Part shown: one piece after another, positions 26,227 through 35,159 of the stretch
How the letters are laid out: the number at the start of each line of letters is the position of its first letter
Position numbering within the stretch: the first letter of the stretch is position 1
Assembly (NCBI RefSeq): GCF_004745505.1
Contig: NZ_RKLX01000002.1
Location: 124,001 to 188,000 of the forward strand
From: Levilactobacillus suantsaiihabitans
Lineage (GTDB): Bacteria > Bacillota > Bacilli > Lactobacillales > Lactobacillaceae
Length of the DNA stretch: 64,000 nt
Direction of reading: 5' to 3'
The notes under the pieces: model-generated
Database searches by the model: none
The model's input: only the letters and a program-made list of their open reading frames with translations
What the model was told of the DNA's origin: nothing
Translations under genes and position numbers: made by a program

Positions 26227-27030
26227 ATGAACACCGACCTGAGCCTGATTTTTAAAAACCTGGGCATCGTGGGGTTGGACCTGCTCGTGATTCCGTTCGT
26301 GTTCGTCGCCTTGCTGACCTACCTGAATCGCGATACCAAACGGTTCTTGGCCAACGGCTTTGGCGTTAACAGCGAGTTGTATTTGGGCTTCATCGGCATT
26401 TTTTGCCACGAGCTCAGTCACTTGCTGGCGGCATTGCTGTTCGGCCACCGCATCGAGCAGGTGCGCTTGTTAAAACGGCCCCATCCCCAGCAACGCGGGC
26501 GTGACGGCCAGCCGGACCTATCGTTAGGGTACGTCAATCACACCTGGAACCAGCGCAATTGGTACCAAACGACGGGCAACCTGTTCATCGGCGTGGCTCC
26601 CATCTTTGGGTGCGCGGCGGTGCTACTGGGCTTGACGGCCGTGTTGATTCCCAGTTGGTTTCAGGGCATGTTGACGCTGATCGCCAATCCCTTTGCCCTA
26701 GACTGGGCAGGCTTTTTCGGCGCGCTGGGCGGCGATCCCCATCCCTGGGTGCGCTGGCCCATCATGATTTTGCTGTCGCTCAATCTCAGCATCGGTGGCT
26801 TTGACCTGAGCGCGGCCGACTTCGCCAATTCACGCATCGGTCTGATTGGCTTCATCACCATCGTGGTCACCCTGACGGTAGTCCTGACCCTCTTCAACGT
26901 GGCCAGTGGCTTCCTGCGTTTTCTCACGGCCGCCATCATTTTACTGGCAGTCGTGCTGGGGTACGCATTGGTGATCTCGTTGCTGACAAACTTGGTGGTG
27001 CGATTGGCTTTGCAGATTAAGGAGCATTAG
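26227..27030 (+). CDS. Polytopic membrane protein with HExxH zinc-protease motif
   Basis: This 267-residue protein starts with ATG at 26227, 5 bases after the YbaK gene; GGAGTAACCGG at that stop serves as the ribosome-binding site. The first span (about 12-32) is followed by FCHELSHLLAAL (about residues 59-70), a HExxH motif within a hydrophobic helix as in M50 site-2-type intramembrane proteases. Further spans lie at about 118-142, 175-195, 205-225 and 228-262. I see no clear LDG/NPDG third-ligand motif, so its peptidase nature is likely but unproven. Confidence 0.75.
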   Translation: MNTDLSLIFKNLGIVGLDLLVIPFVFVALLTYLNRDTKRFLANGFGVNSELYLGFIGIFCHELSHLLAALLFGHRIEQVRLLKRPHPQQRGRDGQPDLSLGYVNHTWNQRNWYQTTGNLFIGVAPIFGCAAVLLGLTAVLIPSWFQGMLTLIANPFALDWAGFFGALGGDPHPWVRWPIMILLSLNLSIGGFDLSAADFANSRIGLIGFITIVVTLTVVLTLFNVASGFLRFLTAAIILLAVVLGYALVISLLTNLVVRLALQIKEH

Positions 27031-27034
27031 GGTT

Positions 27035-27067
27035 GAGCCCGTGATCGTTGTGATCACGGGCTTTTTT
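27035..27067 (+). terminator. Terminator of the ybaK-membrane protein operon
   Basis: GAGCCCGTGATC pairs with GATCACGGGCTT (loop GTTGT), followed by T6. Confidence 0.9.
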
Positions 27068-27166
27068 GATTCAAAAAAGCCTAACCTTGAGTATAGTGGC
27101 TAGACTTTTAATAATGATGAAATTAATTAATCTGATTCTTATTTCTCTACTAGGTCATCAATAAAA

Positions 27167-28423
27167 TTATTTAGTTTCACTATTATTGGGATATGTCATT
27201 TCAGTCCAACTACCAAATCCCTGGTGTAGAGATTGAATATTCTCAGCACCTGATAGGGGAATTGCAACAGTTGGACCAGAGAAGGTATCAATTAATCCTG
27301 GCGTCATGTGATTTTTCTGAGTCTGTTCAACGGACAATGAACGAATGATTTGATCTTCTCGATGGTTTAAAATCTTTTCGGCAAAATCTGGATCAATAAT
27401 ATTTTCCCGGCCAACAGCAACCAAGTCAGCCAAAGATAATGCTGATTCAGCCTTTTCCTTGCTATCAATCCCACCAACAATAATCTCTTTGCTACCGTTC
27501 AAGTATGGCTTGAAGAGTGTTGCAAATGGCTTGTCAGAGTCCTTGAATTTATTGTCTGCTTCACCATCAGTATCCAATAACAGAGCATCACCGGGCTTTG
27601 AATCGAAATTCAACATTGAAAGGTGGATATAATCTAAATCAAATTGCTTAGTAATTTGATCGATTAACTGTGTGGATTCATGCCAAGTATAACCCACATT
27701 CTTGCCATGAATTTCTTCCGGTGAAATTCTGTAGCCAACAATAAAATTCTTCGGCGCATACTTATTAACGGTCTCCATAACGGCCTTAACCACTGCTAAT
27801 GGGAAGTTCATTCGTTTCTCAACGGACCCACCCCAGTGATCAGTACGATGGTTTGAGTAAGCGGATACAAATTGCTGAATGAGGTAATGATTAGCACCAT
27901 GAATTTCAACGCCATCGAATCCTGCGTCAATGGCCCTCTTAGCAGCTTTACCAAAACCGGCAATTATTTCTTTAATTTGCTCATCTGATAATGAATGGAC
28001 CTTGTAATCCAGAAAAGGAAAGTCGCTTCCATCTTCCAAACCCGTTGGTGCATAAACTTTCTTCCCTTGCATTGCACGATAGTTTGCTTCCCGACCAGTA
28101 TGGGCAATCTGCATAATAGCTTTACTACCGGAACGCTTCATTGTCTTAGCAAGCTCTTTTAGCTGTGGCAAAAACTTATCATCATAAGCGGCTAATTGTT
28201 CCCGGCCCTGTTTCCAAGTTAGAGCAGGTCCACCGTTTTCTGTAACATACATATACTCGGTCATGACTAGACCACCAGATTTGGCACGGGCATGATAATA
28301 ATCAATAGTATCTGCAGTAATATATCCATCTTTACCGCTATTGGTCAGCATAGGTGGAAAAACGAATCTGTTATCAACAGTTGCACCATGGCGAAAAGTG
28401 AGAGAGTCATTTAAACCAGTCAT
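27167..28423 (-). CDS. Old-yellow-enzyme-family NADH:flavin oxidoreductase
   Basis: This 418-residue FMN enzyme reduces activated C=C bonds or related electrophiles with NAD(P)H. Family features are the opening FVFPPMLTNSGKDGYIT, QIAHTGREA, the active-site motif VEIHGANHYLIQQF (about residues 177-190), NHRTDHWGGSVEKR and the phosphate-binding GGI...VAVGRENIIDPD. GAAGGAG precedes the ATG. It is paired with the HxlR regulator upstream on the same strand. The region is visibly AT-richer than its surroundings, suggesting acquisition as a unit. The likely role is quinone, aldehyde or nitro-compound stress. Confidence 0.92.
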   Translation of the reverse strand: MTGLNDSLTFRHGATVDNRFVFPPMLTNSGKDGYITADTIDYYHARAKSGGLVMTEYMYVTENGGPALTWKQGREQLAAYDDKFLPQLKELAKTMKRSGSKAIMQIAHTGREANYRAMQGKKVYAPTGLEDGSDFPFLDYKVHSLSDEQIKEIIAGFGKAAKRAIDAGFDGVEIHGANHYLIQQFVSAYSNHRTDHWGGSVEKRMNFPLAVVKAVMETVNKYAPKNFIVGYRISPEEIHGKNVGYTWHESTQLIDQITKQFDLDYIHLSMLNFDSKPGDALLLDTDGEADNKFKDSDKPFATLFKPYLNGSKEIIVGGIDSKEKAESALSLADLVAVGRENIIDPDFAEKILNHREDQIIRSLSVEQTQKNHMTPGLIDTFSGPTVAIPLSGAENIQSLHQGFGSWTEMTYPNNSETK

Positions 28424-28510
28424 ATTAGTAATCTCCTTCTTGTTTATTATTTCACTAATTATTATAAAGCGTTCTTTTGCTTATGAATAGTAGACACTTC
28501 TTTGTAAGAT

Positions 28511-28538
28511 ACTTACTCGGAAGTAAGTTGTACCAACC
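28511..28538. promoter_or_regulatory. Candidate HxlR operator upstream of the oxidoreductase gene
   Basis: ACTTAC-TCGGAA-GTAAGT is a perfect 6-6-6 inverted repeat, followed by TGTAC. The core TAAGTTGTAC recurs at 29046-29055 upstream of the regulator gene itself, in the same orientation. Confidence 0.55.
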
Positions 28539-28596
28539 TTAATGGACGGTAACCGGTTACTAAAGGTTTAAAAGGGCGTTCAATGGGTTATGATTA

Positions 28597-29001
28597 CTAA
28601 TCTGATAAATTTTCTCGTGAATTCAAATCAACTAATCCTAACATGGCCTTAGAACTATATTTAAAGTGTACGGAATCATTCTGTATAGATTCTGCAAATT
28701 GTGTCATCTGAACTAATAGGGCTTTTAATCTTTTCCCTTCATCCGTTAACGAATAAACAACCTTCATTGGCATAACATCATAACTAGTTCTCTTAACCAT
28801 ATTGTTTTCAATCAGTTGATGAAGCTGCTCGCTTAAAACTTTTTCAGCTGGTGTAACACCGTAAAGACGCTTAAAATAATGACGAAGCTCGCCGAACCGC
28901 TTATCACCTAAACCAAGTGAGCAAATGATGGATGGCTTCCATTTACCACCCACCAAGTCAATAATATAATTACATCCTAAAAAATAATTTTGTTTCTGCA
29001 T
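28597..29001 (-). CDS. HxlR-family transcriptional regulator
   Basis: This 134-residue winged-helix regulator has the family opening CNYIIDLVGGKWKPSIICSLGLGDKRFGELR with two cysteines (about residues 10 and 27). The first lies where YodB/HypR-type members carry their redox-sensing cysteine. The recognition helix is near TPAEKVLSEQLHQLIENNMV (about 50-69). It sits just upstream of the old-yellow-enzyme gene, and both have the motif TAAGTTGTAC in their promoter regions. A thiol- or quinone-responsive repressor is likely. Confidence 0.9.
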   Translation of the reverse strand: MQKQNYFLGCNYIIDLVGGKWKPSIICSLGLGDKRFGELRHYFKRLYGVTPAEKVLSEQLHQLIENNMVKRTSYDVMPMKVVYSLTDEGKRLKALLVQMTQFAESIQNDSVHFKYSSKAMLGLVDLNSRENLSD

Positions 29002-29038
29002 TTCAAATACGCTCCTTTTGGCTCAATTGGCTCAATAC

Positions 29039-29055
29039 CTTAAAATAAGTTGTAC
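29039..29055. promoter_or_regulatory. Candidate HxlR operator upstream of its own gene
   Basis: CTTA-AAA-TAAG is a small palindrome followed by TTGTAC. It shares TAAGTTGTAC with the site at 28511-28538. Confidence 0.45.
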
Positions 29056-29157
29056 GTGAAGAATTAATATAAAAAATGACAACTTGATTCCAAGTCGTGA
29101 TGACCCCTTATTATCATGTAGCTTAAACACCATTACCACAAGATAATTTTAGCATGT

Positions 29158-29187
29158 AAAAAAACGAGGACCAACCGCCCTCGCCAC
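29158..29187 (-). terminator. Terminator of the MFS gene
   Basis: On the minus strand CGAGG...CCTCG forms the stem, followed by T7. Confidence 0.7.
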
Positions 29188-29191
29188 AATC

Positions 29192-30595
29192 TTACTTATC
29201 AGTTTTTTGATAACGAAATACAATAAAGTAAAATCCAAAGTTCAAAATACTCAGTACAAAAATCAAACCGAACGCTAACTGGCTCCCCAGCGCCGTTTCG
29301 TGGGCGTAGGACATGCCACTGACCTTAACCGATGACATTAAGGCGGCCAGAATCGTCGTCCCCACGGACCCGGCAAACTGCTGACCCGTGTTGTAGATGG
29401 CATTGGCGTCGGCCCGTTGACTCATGTCGACTTCCTTGAGGCCGTTAGTCAGCGTATTACTGAAGGCCATCGACCGCCCAATACTGAAGATGATGTACAT
29501 CACCGAAATCAATACGATACTGAGGTGCTGACCGAAGATGGTAAAAATCAGTGCCGAAAACAGAAATAAACTGCTTCCCAACAAGATGGGCAACCGCGCG
29601 CCATGTTCATCCAACAGGTGCCCGAACCATGGCTGAAGCACCGCGGTAATCAGACTCCCCGGCAACAGCATTAAGCCTCCGAACAGCGACGTGGCACCGA
29701 CTACGATTTGCGCGTAATTGGGCAAGGCAAAGTTGATGCCGATATTACAGAACTGCAGGATGAAGTAGGCAAAAAAGCTGTAGGTGAAGACGGGATTCTT
29801 AAAGATTTCCAGCTTCAATAGTTGTTGGTCACTGTGTTTAGCCAGCCAGATGTATCCAACAACCGCCACAATGGCCAAAATCAGGCCGCCTAAGAATTGC
29901 CAGCTCAACGCCCCGGCCGTGGACACGCTGTTTAAGCCCAACGTGAAGCTAATGAAGGCCACCGCCAACAGGAGAAATTGCCCCCAGTTAAATTTGACCC
30001 GCTGGACCGGCGAGAATTGTTTGATGGCCCCGAAGCCCAGCAAGAGAATCAGTACTTCAATCGGCAAGGTGGACCAAAAAATCATCCGCCAATCCGCTAG
30101 GTAAACCATGACACCGCCAAAGGTCGGGCCACTGGCCGGCGCAATCATCAAGATCAACCCGGCCATCCCCATGTAAAAGCCCAGGCGAGACCGCGGCACG
30201 CTTTCGACGACAATGTTAAACATCAGCGGAATCGCCAACCCAGCACAACCGGCCTGGATCAGGCGGCCAATCAACAGAATGGGAAAGTTAGTTGCGAGCG
30301 CACAGATTAAATCACCTAAAATAAAGGCACTCGCGGCCGCTACGAATAACTGGCGATTCGTAAACCGTTGCTTCAAAAAGGCTGACGTGATCATCAACAG
30401 GGCCACCGTCAACAGGTACCCCGTCGTGATCCACTGCACCGTGTTCAGTGACACGTGCATCTGCGTCATCAAGGTGGGAAACGCCACGTTCATGGACGTC
30501 TCCACTAGAATTCCCAAGAAAGCCATCAGGGCAATCGCAAAAATGGCGATCAAATTGCCCCGCGGGACCTTCTCGGGTTGGACAGTCGTTTGCAT
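29192..30595 (-). CDS. MFS multidrug efflux pump, DHA2 family
   Basis: This is a 467-residue pump with about fourteen spans. It has the DHA2 first-helix pattern VETSMNVAFPTLMTQMHVSL and motif C ASGPTFGGVM (about residue 152). It is similar in plan to the pumps at 20035 and 62281. It stands alone between the HxlR regulator and a HD hydrolase and has its own terminator. An AGAGAGAAGCG-type weak ribosome-binding site precedes the ATG. The substrate is unknown. Confidence 0.9.
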   Translation of the reverse strand: MQTTVQPEKVPRGNLIAIFAIALMAFLGILVETSMNVAFPTLMTQMHVSLNTVQWITTGYLLTVALLMITSAFLKQRFTNRQLFVAAASAFILGDLICALATNFPILLIGRLIQAGCAGLAIPLMFNIVVESVPRSRLGFYMGMAGLILMIAPASGPTFGGVMVYLADWRMIFWSTLPIEVLILLLGFGAIKQFSPVQRVKFNWGQFLLLAVAFISFTLGLNSVSTAGALSWQFLGGLILAIVAVVGYIWLAKHSDQQLLKLEIFKNPVFTYSFFAYFILQFCNIGINFALPNYAQIVVGATSLFGGLMLLPGSLITAVLQPWFGHLLDEHGARLPILLGSSLFLFSALIFTIFGQHLSIVLISVMYIIFSIGRSMAFSNTLTNGLKEVDMSQRADANAIYNTGQQFAGSVGTTILAALMSSVKVSGMSYAHETALGSQLAFGLIFVLSILNFGFYFIVFRYQKTDK

Positions 30596-30787
30596 TTTAT
30601 TCGCTTCTCTCTAAATTAGCATTACTATCCATGATACGCATTTTTAGCGGGAAATGCACCAGCCAATTTCAATTAAAGCGATTCCAATTTTAAGGCTAGC
30701 CGGTTTAAACGGCAGCGACTGCCCCGTGGCCCACGTTTCAACTAGTGACAGACGGTGTCCCAGTTGGCGCTAAAAAACGCGGTCGGC

Positions 30788-31447
30788 CTAAGCCTCCGCG
30801 TTCCATTCGGCCTTGTATTCGGCCAGATAATCCAACATCACCTGTTGGCGGTGTTCCGCAATCTGTTTAGCGGCCGCCGTGTTCATCAAATCCTTTAAGG
30901 TTAAGAGTTTTTCGTAGAAATGATTGATGATGGTTTCGTGATTCAAATTCCGGTATTCGGCGTGTGTCATGGCCGTCCGGGGTTGCACGGCTGGGTCGTA
31001 GATTTTTTCGCCAAAATGCCCACCAAAATAAATCGCCCGGGCAATCCCGATGGCGCCGATGGCATCGAGGCGGTCGGCGTCTTGAACGATCTGGCCTTCC
31101 AACGGCAGTGGCTTAGCGGTGCCATCCAACGTTTTGTGGTACGACATGTTGTCCATGATCAAAAAGATGGCGGTGATTTGGGCGGTCGTAAAGCCTTGGT
31201 CGACCAAGAACTGCTTCACCTCGGCGCTGGCCGCGGCGGTGTCCGTCACCAATTTTTCGTCGATGACGTCGTGCAAGTAAGCGGCTGTCAACGTTTCTAA
31301 ATGATCGGCTGCCGGATAAGACTGGCTGATGCGGTCGGCTAAGCCCACGACGCGTTGAATGTGATCGAACCCGTGGCCCGTTTCGTCATCTCCCATTTTA
31401 TCCTGAGAGAACTGGCGTACTGCTGCTAAAACTGTGGTTTCTGTCAC
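30788..31447 (-). CDS. HD-domain hydrolase
   Basis: This 219-residue metal-dependent phosphohydrolase carries the HD pattern GHGFDHIQRVV (about residues 24-34) and LHDVIDE (about 58-64), typical of YpgQ/YedJ-type enzymes; the latter include nucleotide pyrophosphohydrolases. Its start overlaps the stop of the TetR gene by four bases, so the two are translationally coupled. Its physiological substrate cannot be told. Confidence 0.88.
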   Translation of the reverse strand: MTETTVLAAVRQFSQDKMGDDETGHGFDHIQRVVGLADRISQSYPAADHLETLTAAYLHDVIDEKLVTDTAAASAEVKQFLVDQGFTTAQITAIFLIMDNMSYHKTLDGTAKPLPLEGQIVQDADRLDAIGAIGIARAIYFGGHFGEKIYDPAVQPRTAMTHAEYRNLNHETIINHFYEKLLTLKDLMNTAAAKQIAEHRQQVMLDYLAEYKAEWNAEA

Positions 31448-32079
31448 GATTTTTCCTCCTTGGTGGGTTGCGGATGGTCGCTGGTTGCCGGCACGCCCGC
31501 GAACCCGTAGAAAAATAAATGCATTAACTGATCAATGAGTCGCTGGTACTTCTCTGGCGCGATGTTGGCCGTCGTGAAATACGACACGTACATTTCCAAG
31601 TATAACAGTAATGCCTCGTCCGAAACATTGGGATTGATCATGCCCGCCGCGCGGCCCCGCGCCACCACGGCGTTCCAGAATTTCTCTTCTCCCGCCACGT
31701 AGGCTTGCTTCACCACGTCGCTACCATTTTTGCCGCCCATCTCGTCAATGACGAATTGATAGAAATCCGGATGGATCTGGTCACTGAGCTTGACCTTGTT
31801 GGCCATCATGGCCTTTACGATCTCGGGAAACGGCAGCTGGTCATCATCGATCAACTTTTGGAAACTGGCATAGCCCTGATTGATCATCTCGATGACCACC
31901 TGGTGGCCCAGCTCTAGCTTGCTATCAAAGTATTTATATAGAGTCACCTGGGACACGTCCGCCGCTTGGGCCACCGTCTTGACATGCGTCGGCTTAAAGC
32001 CCTGGGTGCTGAACAGCTTGATGGCGGCGTCCAAGATTCCCTGACGCTGTTGTTTTTTACGTTCCTGATTAGTTGCCAT
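31444..32079 (-). CDS. TetR-family regulator of the divergent ABC exporter
   Basis: This 211-residue protein has the HTH at about residues 12-58 (FKPTHVKTVAQAADVSQVTLYKYF). The ligand domain ends in a membrane-protein-like hydrophobic helix (LMHLFFYGFAG). GGAGGGAAACGGGCC precedes the ATG. It is divergent from the ABC exporter genes, and the gap holds an 11 bp perfect inverted repeat. It is followed by the HD hydrolase gene in the same operon. Confidence 0.9.
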   Translation of the reverse strand: MATNQERKKQQRQGILDAAIKLFSTQGFKPTHVKTVAQAADVSQVTLYKYFDSKLELGHQVVIEMINQGYASFQKLIDDDQLPFPEIVKAMMANKVKLSDQIHPDFYQFVIDEMGGKNGSDVVKQAYVAGEEKFWNAVVARGRAAGMINPNVSDEALLLYLEMYVSYFTTANIAPEKYQRLIDQLMHLFFYGFAGVPATSDHPQPTKEEKS

Positions 32080-32156
32080 TGGCCCGTTTCCCTCCTCACA
32101 GATTGGACATGCTCTTTTATTTTATCATACCGCAAACGGCCGCTGGTTGGAATTTT

Positions 32157-32185
32157 AGTGAACTATTTTTTATGAATAGTTCACT
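32157..32185. promoter_or_regulatory. TetR-type operator, 11-7-11 inverted repeat
   Basis: AGTGAACTATT (32157-32167) and AATAGTTCACT (32175-32185) are perfect complements around seven bases. The site is between the TetR gene and the exporter promoter. Confidence 0.75.
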
Positions 32186-32191
32186 TTTTCG

Positions 32192-32220
32192 TTGACTTTA
32201 CCCAACCGAGGGCTTACGAT
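32192..32220 (+). promoter_or_regulatory. Promoter of the ABC exporter operon
   Basis: -35 TTGACT (32192-32197), a 17-base spacer and -10 TACGAT (32215-32220), immediately after the operator. Confidence 0.7.
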
Positions 32221-32256
32221 GTAATCGATTTTAAAACTGTAAGGAGGGGATTGCGT

Positions 32257-33150
32257 ATGACGAATCCTGTACTGCAAATTAATCATCTACAAAAGAAATT
32301 CGGCCACTTCCAAGCGCTCAAGGACATCACTTTTGACGTCCGGCCTGGCGAGGTTTTTGGCTTCATTGGCCCCAACGGCGCGGGGAAATCGACCACGATT
32401 CGCGTCTTACTGGGCATCATTCGGGCCACCGGGGGAACGGCCAGCATCTTTGGCCAAAATGTTTGGACCGATAGCGTAGCCATTCACCAACGCCTAGCCT
32501 ACGTGCCCGGGGACGTGTATTTGTGGCCGAATCTGACCGGGGGTGAAATCATCGATCTCCTCCTCAAGATGAACGGCACCGCGCACACGGCCAAGACCGA
32601 CGACTTGATCAAGAAGTTTGGCTTGGACCCCACCAAAAAGGCCCGGACCTACTCCAAGGGGAACCGCCAAAAGGTCGCGTTGATTGCTGCCTTTTCTCAG
32701 GACGCTGATTTTTACATCTTTGACGAACCAACCTCTGGCTTGGACCCGTTGAACGAACGGATCTTCCAGGATGCCGTCATGACTCTGAAGCAACAGGGTA
32801 AGGCCGTCTTGCTCTCCAGTCACATCTTGTCAGAAGTTGAGCGCATGTGTGACCGTATCGGCATTATCCGCGAGGGCCAGATCATCGAAACCGGCAGTCT
32901 GGCGGAAATGCGCCACCTGACGCGGACTATGGTCACGGTTACCTTAGGCGATGATTTTGATGTCACCACCCTGCCTGGTGTCCACGGCGTCGAGGCCGGG
33001 CACGCGCCACACGAATGGCAATTCTCCGTTGAGGCCCAACACTTAAGCACGGTCATGGCCACGCTGGCCCAACACCACGTGGCGGCCCTACAGAGCACAC
33101 CACCAACGCTGGAAGATCTCTTCATGCACTACTACACGGGGAAGGAGTGA
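32257..33150 (+). CDS. ABC exporter ATP-binding protein
   Basis: This 297-residue ATPase carries Walker A GPNGAGKST (about residues 39-47), a divergent signature YSKGNRQK (about 134) and Walker B FYIFDEPTSGLD. The C-terminal extension of about 80 residues is usual for drug exporters of this class. ATG at 32257 follows AAGGAGGGG; the upstream in-frame TTG is not needed. Its stop codon lies within the ribosome-binding region of the permease gene. Confidence 0.93.
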   Translation: MTNPVLQINHLQKKFGHFQALKDITFDVRPGEVFGFIGPNGAGKSTTIRVLLGIIRATGGTASIFGQNVWTDSVAIHQRLAYVPGDVYLWPNLTGGEIIDLLLKMNGTAHTAKTDDLIKKFGLDPTKKARTYSKGNRQKVALIAAFSQDADFYIFDEPTSGLDPLNERIFQDAVMTLKQQGKAVLLSSHILSEVERMCDRIGIIREGQIIETGSLAEMRHLTRTMVTVTLGDDFDVTTLPGVHGVEAGHAPHEWQFSVEAQHLSTVMATLAQHHVAALQSTPPTLEDLFMHYYTGKE

Positions 33151-33155
33151 TCACC

Positions 33156-34778
33156 ATGACACGTTTTGGACGTACGGGACAGCTGGTCCGGCTGGCCTTT
33201 CGCCGCGACCGCTTCCGAATTCTCATGTGGATCGTGATTCTCGCCGCCCTCATGGCCAGTGTCGCTTGGAAATTTGAGGGCATCTACGGCACACCGAGTG
33301 AGATCAATGCTATTAAAGGGACACTGGCCAGTCCGGGCATCGTCGCCATGTTTGGGGCCTTTTCCTTCAAGGGTCAGGTCACCACGGCCGAAATTTTTGC
33401 CAACGAGATGCTCTTGTTCATGGCGCTGATTCAAGTCGTTATGAACCTGGCCTTGAGTGTCCACGCGACCCGGGCCGAAGAAGACCTGGGCATCACCGAA
33501 CTGGTTCGCGCCCACGCGGTCGGGACCTTGGCTCCGCTGTCAGCGGCGGCTATCGAACTCTTGTTAGTCAACCTGTGCTTGGGCGTCCTCTACAGTGTCG
33601 GTCTCAGTGCCGCTAACATGCCGGGCGCCACGACGCAAGGCAATTGGCTGATTGGACTCGGTTTGGCTGCCACCGGCTTGTTATTTGGGATGCTGGGACT
33701 CTTGACCGCTCAGGTGGCCGACCACGCTTCTAGCGCAACGGGCATTGCCTACACGCTCTTTGGACTCAGTTATTTGGCCCGGATGATCACCGACGTGCAG
33801 CATCCCCGTCTAACGTGGTGGTCGCCACTGGGATGGGTGGAAAAGCTCGCCCCCTACAACTCACCACGGTGGTTACCCATTGGGTTGAGTTTAGTACTAG
33901 CCATCATCTTGTTGGGCCTGGCCTTTTGGGCCAATAACCACCGGGATATTGGCGCCGGCGCCATCACGACACGGCCTGGTCGTGCCCAGGCCTCGGCCTA
34001 CTTGCGGGGACCAGCCACTTTGGTTTGGCGACGGCAACGGAACGTGATCATCGCCTGGATCATCGCGGTCATCATCTTCGGCGTGGCTTACGGGACGGTC
34101 TTCAACACGATTGGCGACATCTTGAAGACCAATCCCACGATGCAACAGGTCTTCGGGGCCGCCATGGTTCACGAGGCCAACCACAAGATTCTCTTGAGCT
34201 TCACCTCACTGCTGGCCATCGTCATGGCCGCGGTCGCCATCATCCCCGGCATGCAACTGATCTTAAAGCTCCACAGCGATGAGACTCGCGGCTGGCTCGA
34301 AGCGCTCTACGCTCGGCCAATCAGTCGAACCCACGTGCTCTTCAGTTACGTGGGCACCGCCTTTGTGACCAGCACGCTGGCCTTTATCGGCGGCTTGGGC
34401 GGCATCGTGGTGATGGGTGACGCCAGCCTGACGCACGTCAAAGACGGTATCAGTGCCACCGAGTTCTGGCATGGGGTGGCGGCCCAATTGCCTGAAATCT
34501 GGGTCTTCTTGGGTCTCAGCGTCCTGTTAGTGGGCTGCTGGCCCCGTCTCAAGACCATCAGCTGGTTATACTTGGCCCTAGGTTTCATCACCGTTTACAT
34601 GGGGAGTCTCTTAAAACTGCCCGATTGTGTCAAAAACGTGACCCCTACCGGCTGGATGCCCCGGGTTCCGCTACATGCGTTGGATTGGACCACCTTCAGT
34701 TGGATGGTCGGCTTAGCGGTTGTCCTAGTCGTGATCGGTTGGCTGGGATACCGGCGGCGTGATTTACAGATGAGTTGA
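33156..34778 (+). CDS. ABC exporter permease, TnrB-like (COG3559 type)
   Basis: This 540-residue permease has two similar halves, each with about six spans, the form of polyketide-antibiotic exporters (tetronasin-type). ATG at 33156 is chosen with AAGGAG 8 bases upstream. Each half starts with a motif of the type (R)LAFRRDRFRILMWIV and TLVWRRQRNVIIAWII (about residues 13 and 288), showing an internal duplication. It works with the preceding ATPase. Regulation by the divergent TetR protein suggests inducible export of a toxic compound. Confidence 0.9.
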   Translation: MTRFGRTGQLVRLAFRRDRFRILMWIVILAALMASVAWKFEGIYGTPSEINAIKGTLASPGIVAMFGAFSFKGQVTTAEIFANEMLLFMALIQVVMNLALSVHATRAEEDLGITELVRAHAVGTLAPLSAAAIELLLVNLCLGVLYSVGLSAANMPGATTQGNWLIGLGLAATGLLFGMLGLLTAQVADHASSATGIAYTLFGLSYLARMITDVQHPRLTWWSPLGWVEKLAPYNSPRWLPIGLSLVLAIILLGLAFWANNHRDIGAGAITTRPGRAQASAYLRGPATLVWRRQRNVIIAWIIAVIIFGVAYGTVFNTIGDILKTNPTMQQVFGAAMVHEANHKILLSFTSLLAIVMAAVAIIPGMQLILKLHSDETRGWLEALYARPISRTHVLFSYVGTAFVTSTLAFIGGLGGIVVMGDASLTHVKDGISATEFWHGVAAQLPEIWVFLGLSVLLVGCWPRLKTISWLYLALGFITVYMGSLLKLPDCVKNVTPTGWMPRVPLHALDWTTFSWMVGLAVVLVVIGWLGYRRRDLQMS

Positions 34779-34797
34779 GTCTTAAATTTGCTACACG

Positions 34798-34834
34798 AAC
34801 GAGATTGGTCCACTAGACTGGTCTCGTTTTTTTG
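34798..34834 (+). terminator. Terminator of the ABC exporter operon
   Basis: AACGAGA...TCTCGTT with inner TGGTC/GACTGG pairing, followed by T7. Confidence 0.8.
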
Positions 34835-35107
34835 GTGGAATCCCCAAGATCTGCCATCAGCAATTACTTCTCAACGTTCTCTAGCTTACCTGATTTTAGC
34901 TAGGTATCAAGTGTTAACTATCTATAATATTACCTATATTTTTCAATCAATTTAATTATCAAAATAACTGTCCGCACACCACCATTTTTAGTTCAACTAG
35001 TTAACCCCTAAGCGACCAACTAAATTAATTAGATATTACTCGCAATTCGGCTAAACATTAGGTATGCTATAGATACGTTGGCTCCCCCAGCCATTTAGAC
35101 GTAAACA
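34835..35107. other. AT-rich intergenic region, no gene seen
   Basis: This stretch between two convergent units shows no supported coding frame, repeat copy or strong hairpin. Confidence 0.5.
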
Positions 35108-35145
35108 AAACCGCACCCCTCGGCTCGACCGAAGAGGTGCGGTTA
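35108..35145 (-). terminator. Terminator of the 3D-domain protein gene
   Basis: AACCGCACC-CCTCGG and CCGAAGAGGTGCGGTT form a long stem; on the minus strand a T-rich stretch follows. Confidence 0.75.
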
Positions 35146-35159
35146 CGTTTATCTTATGC

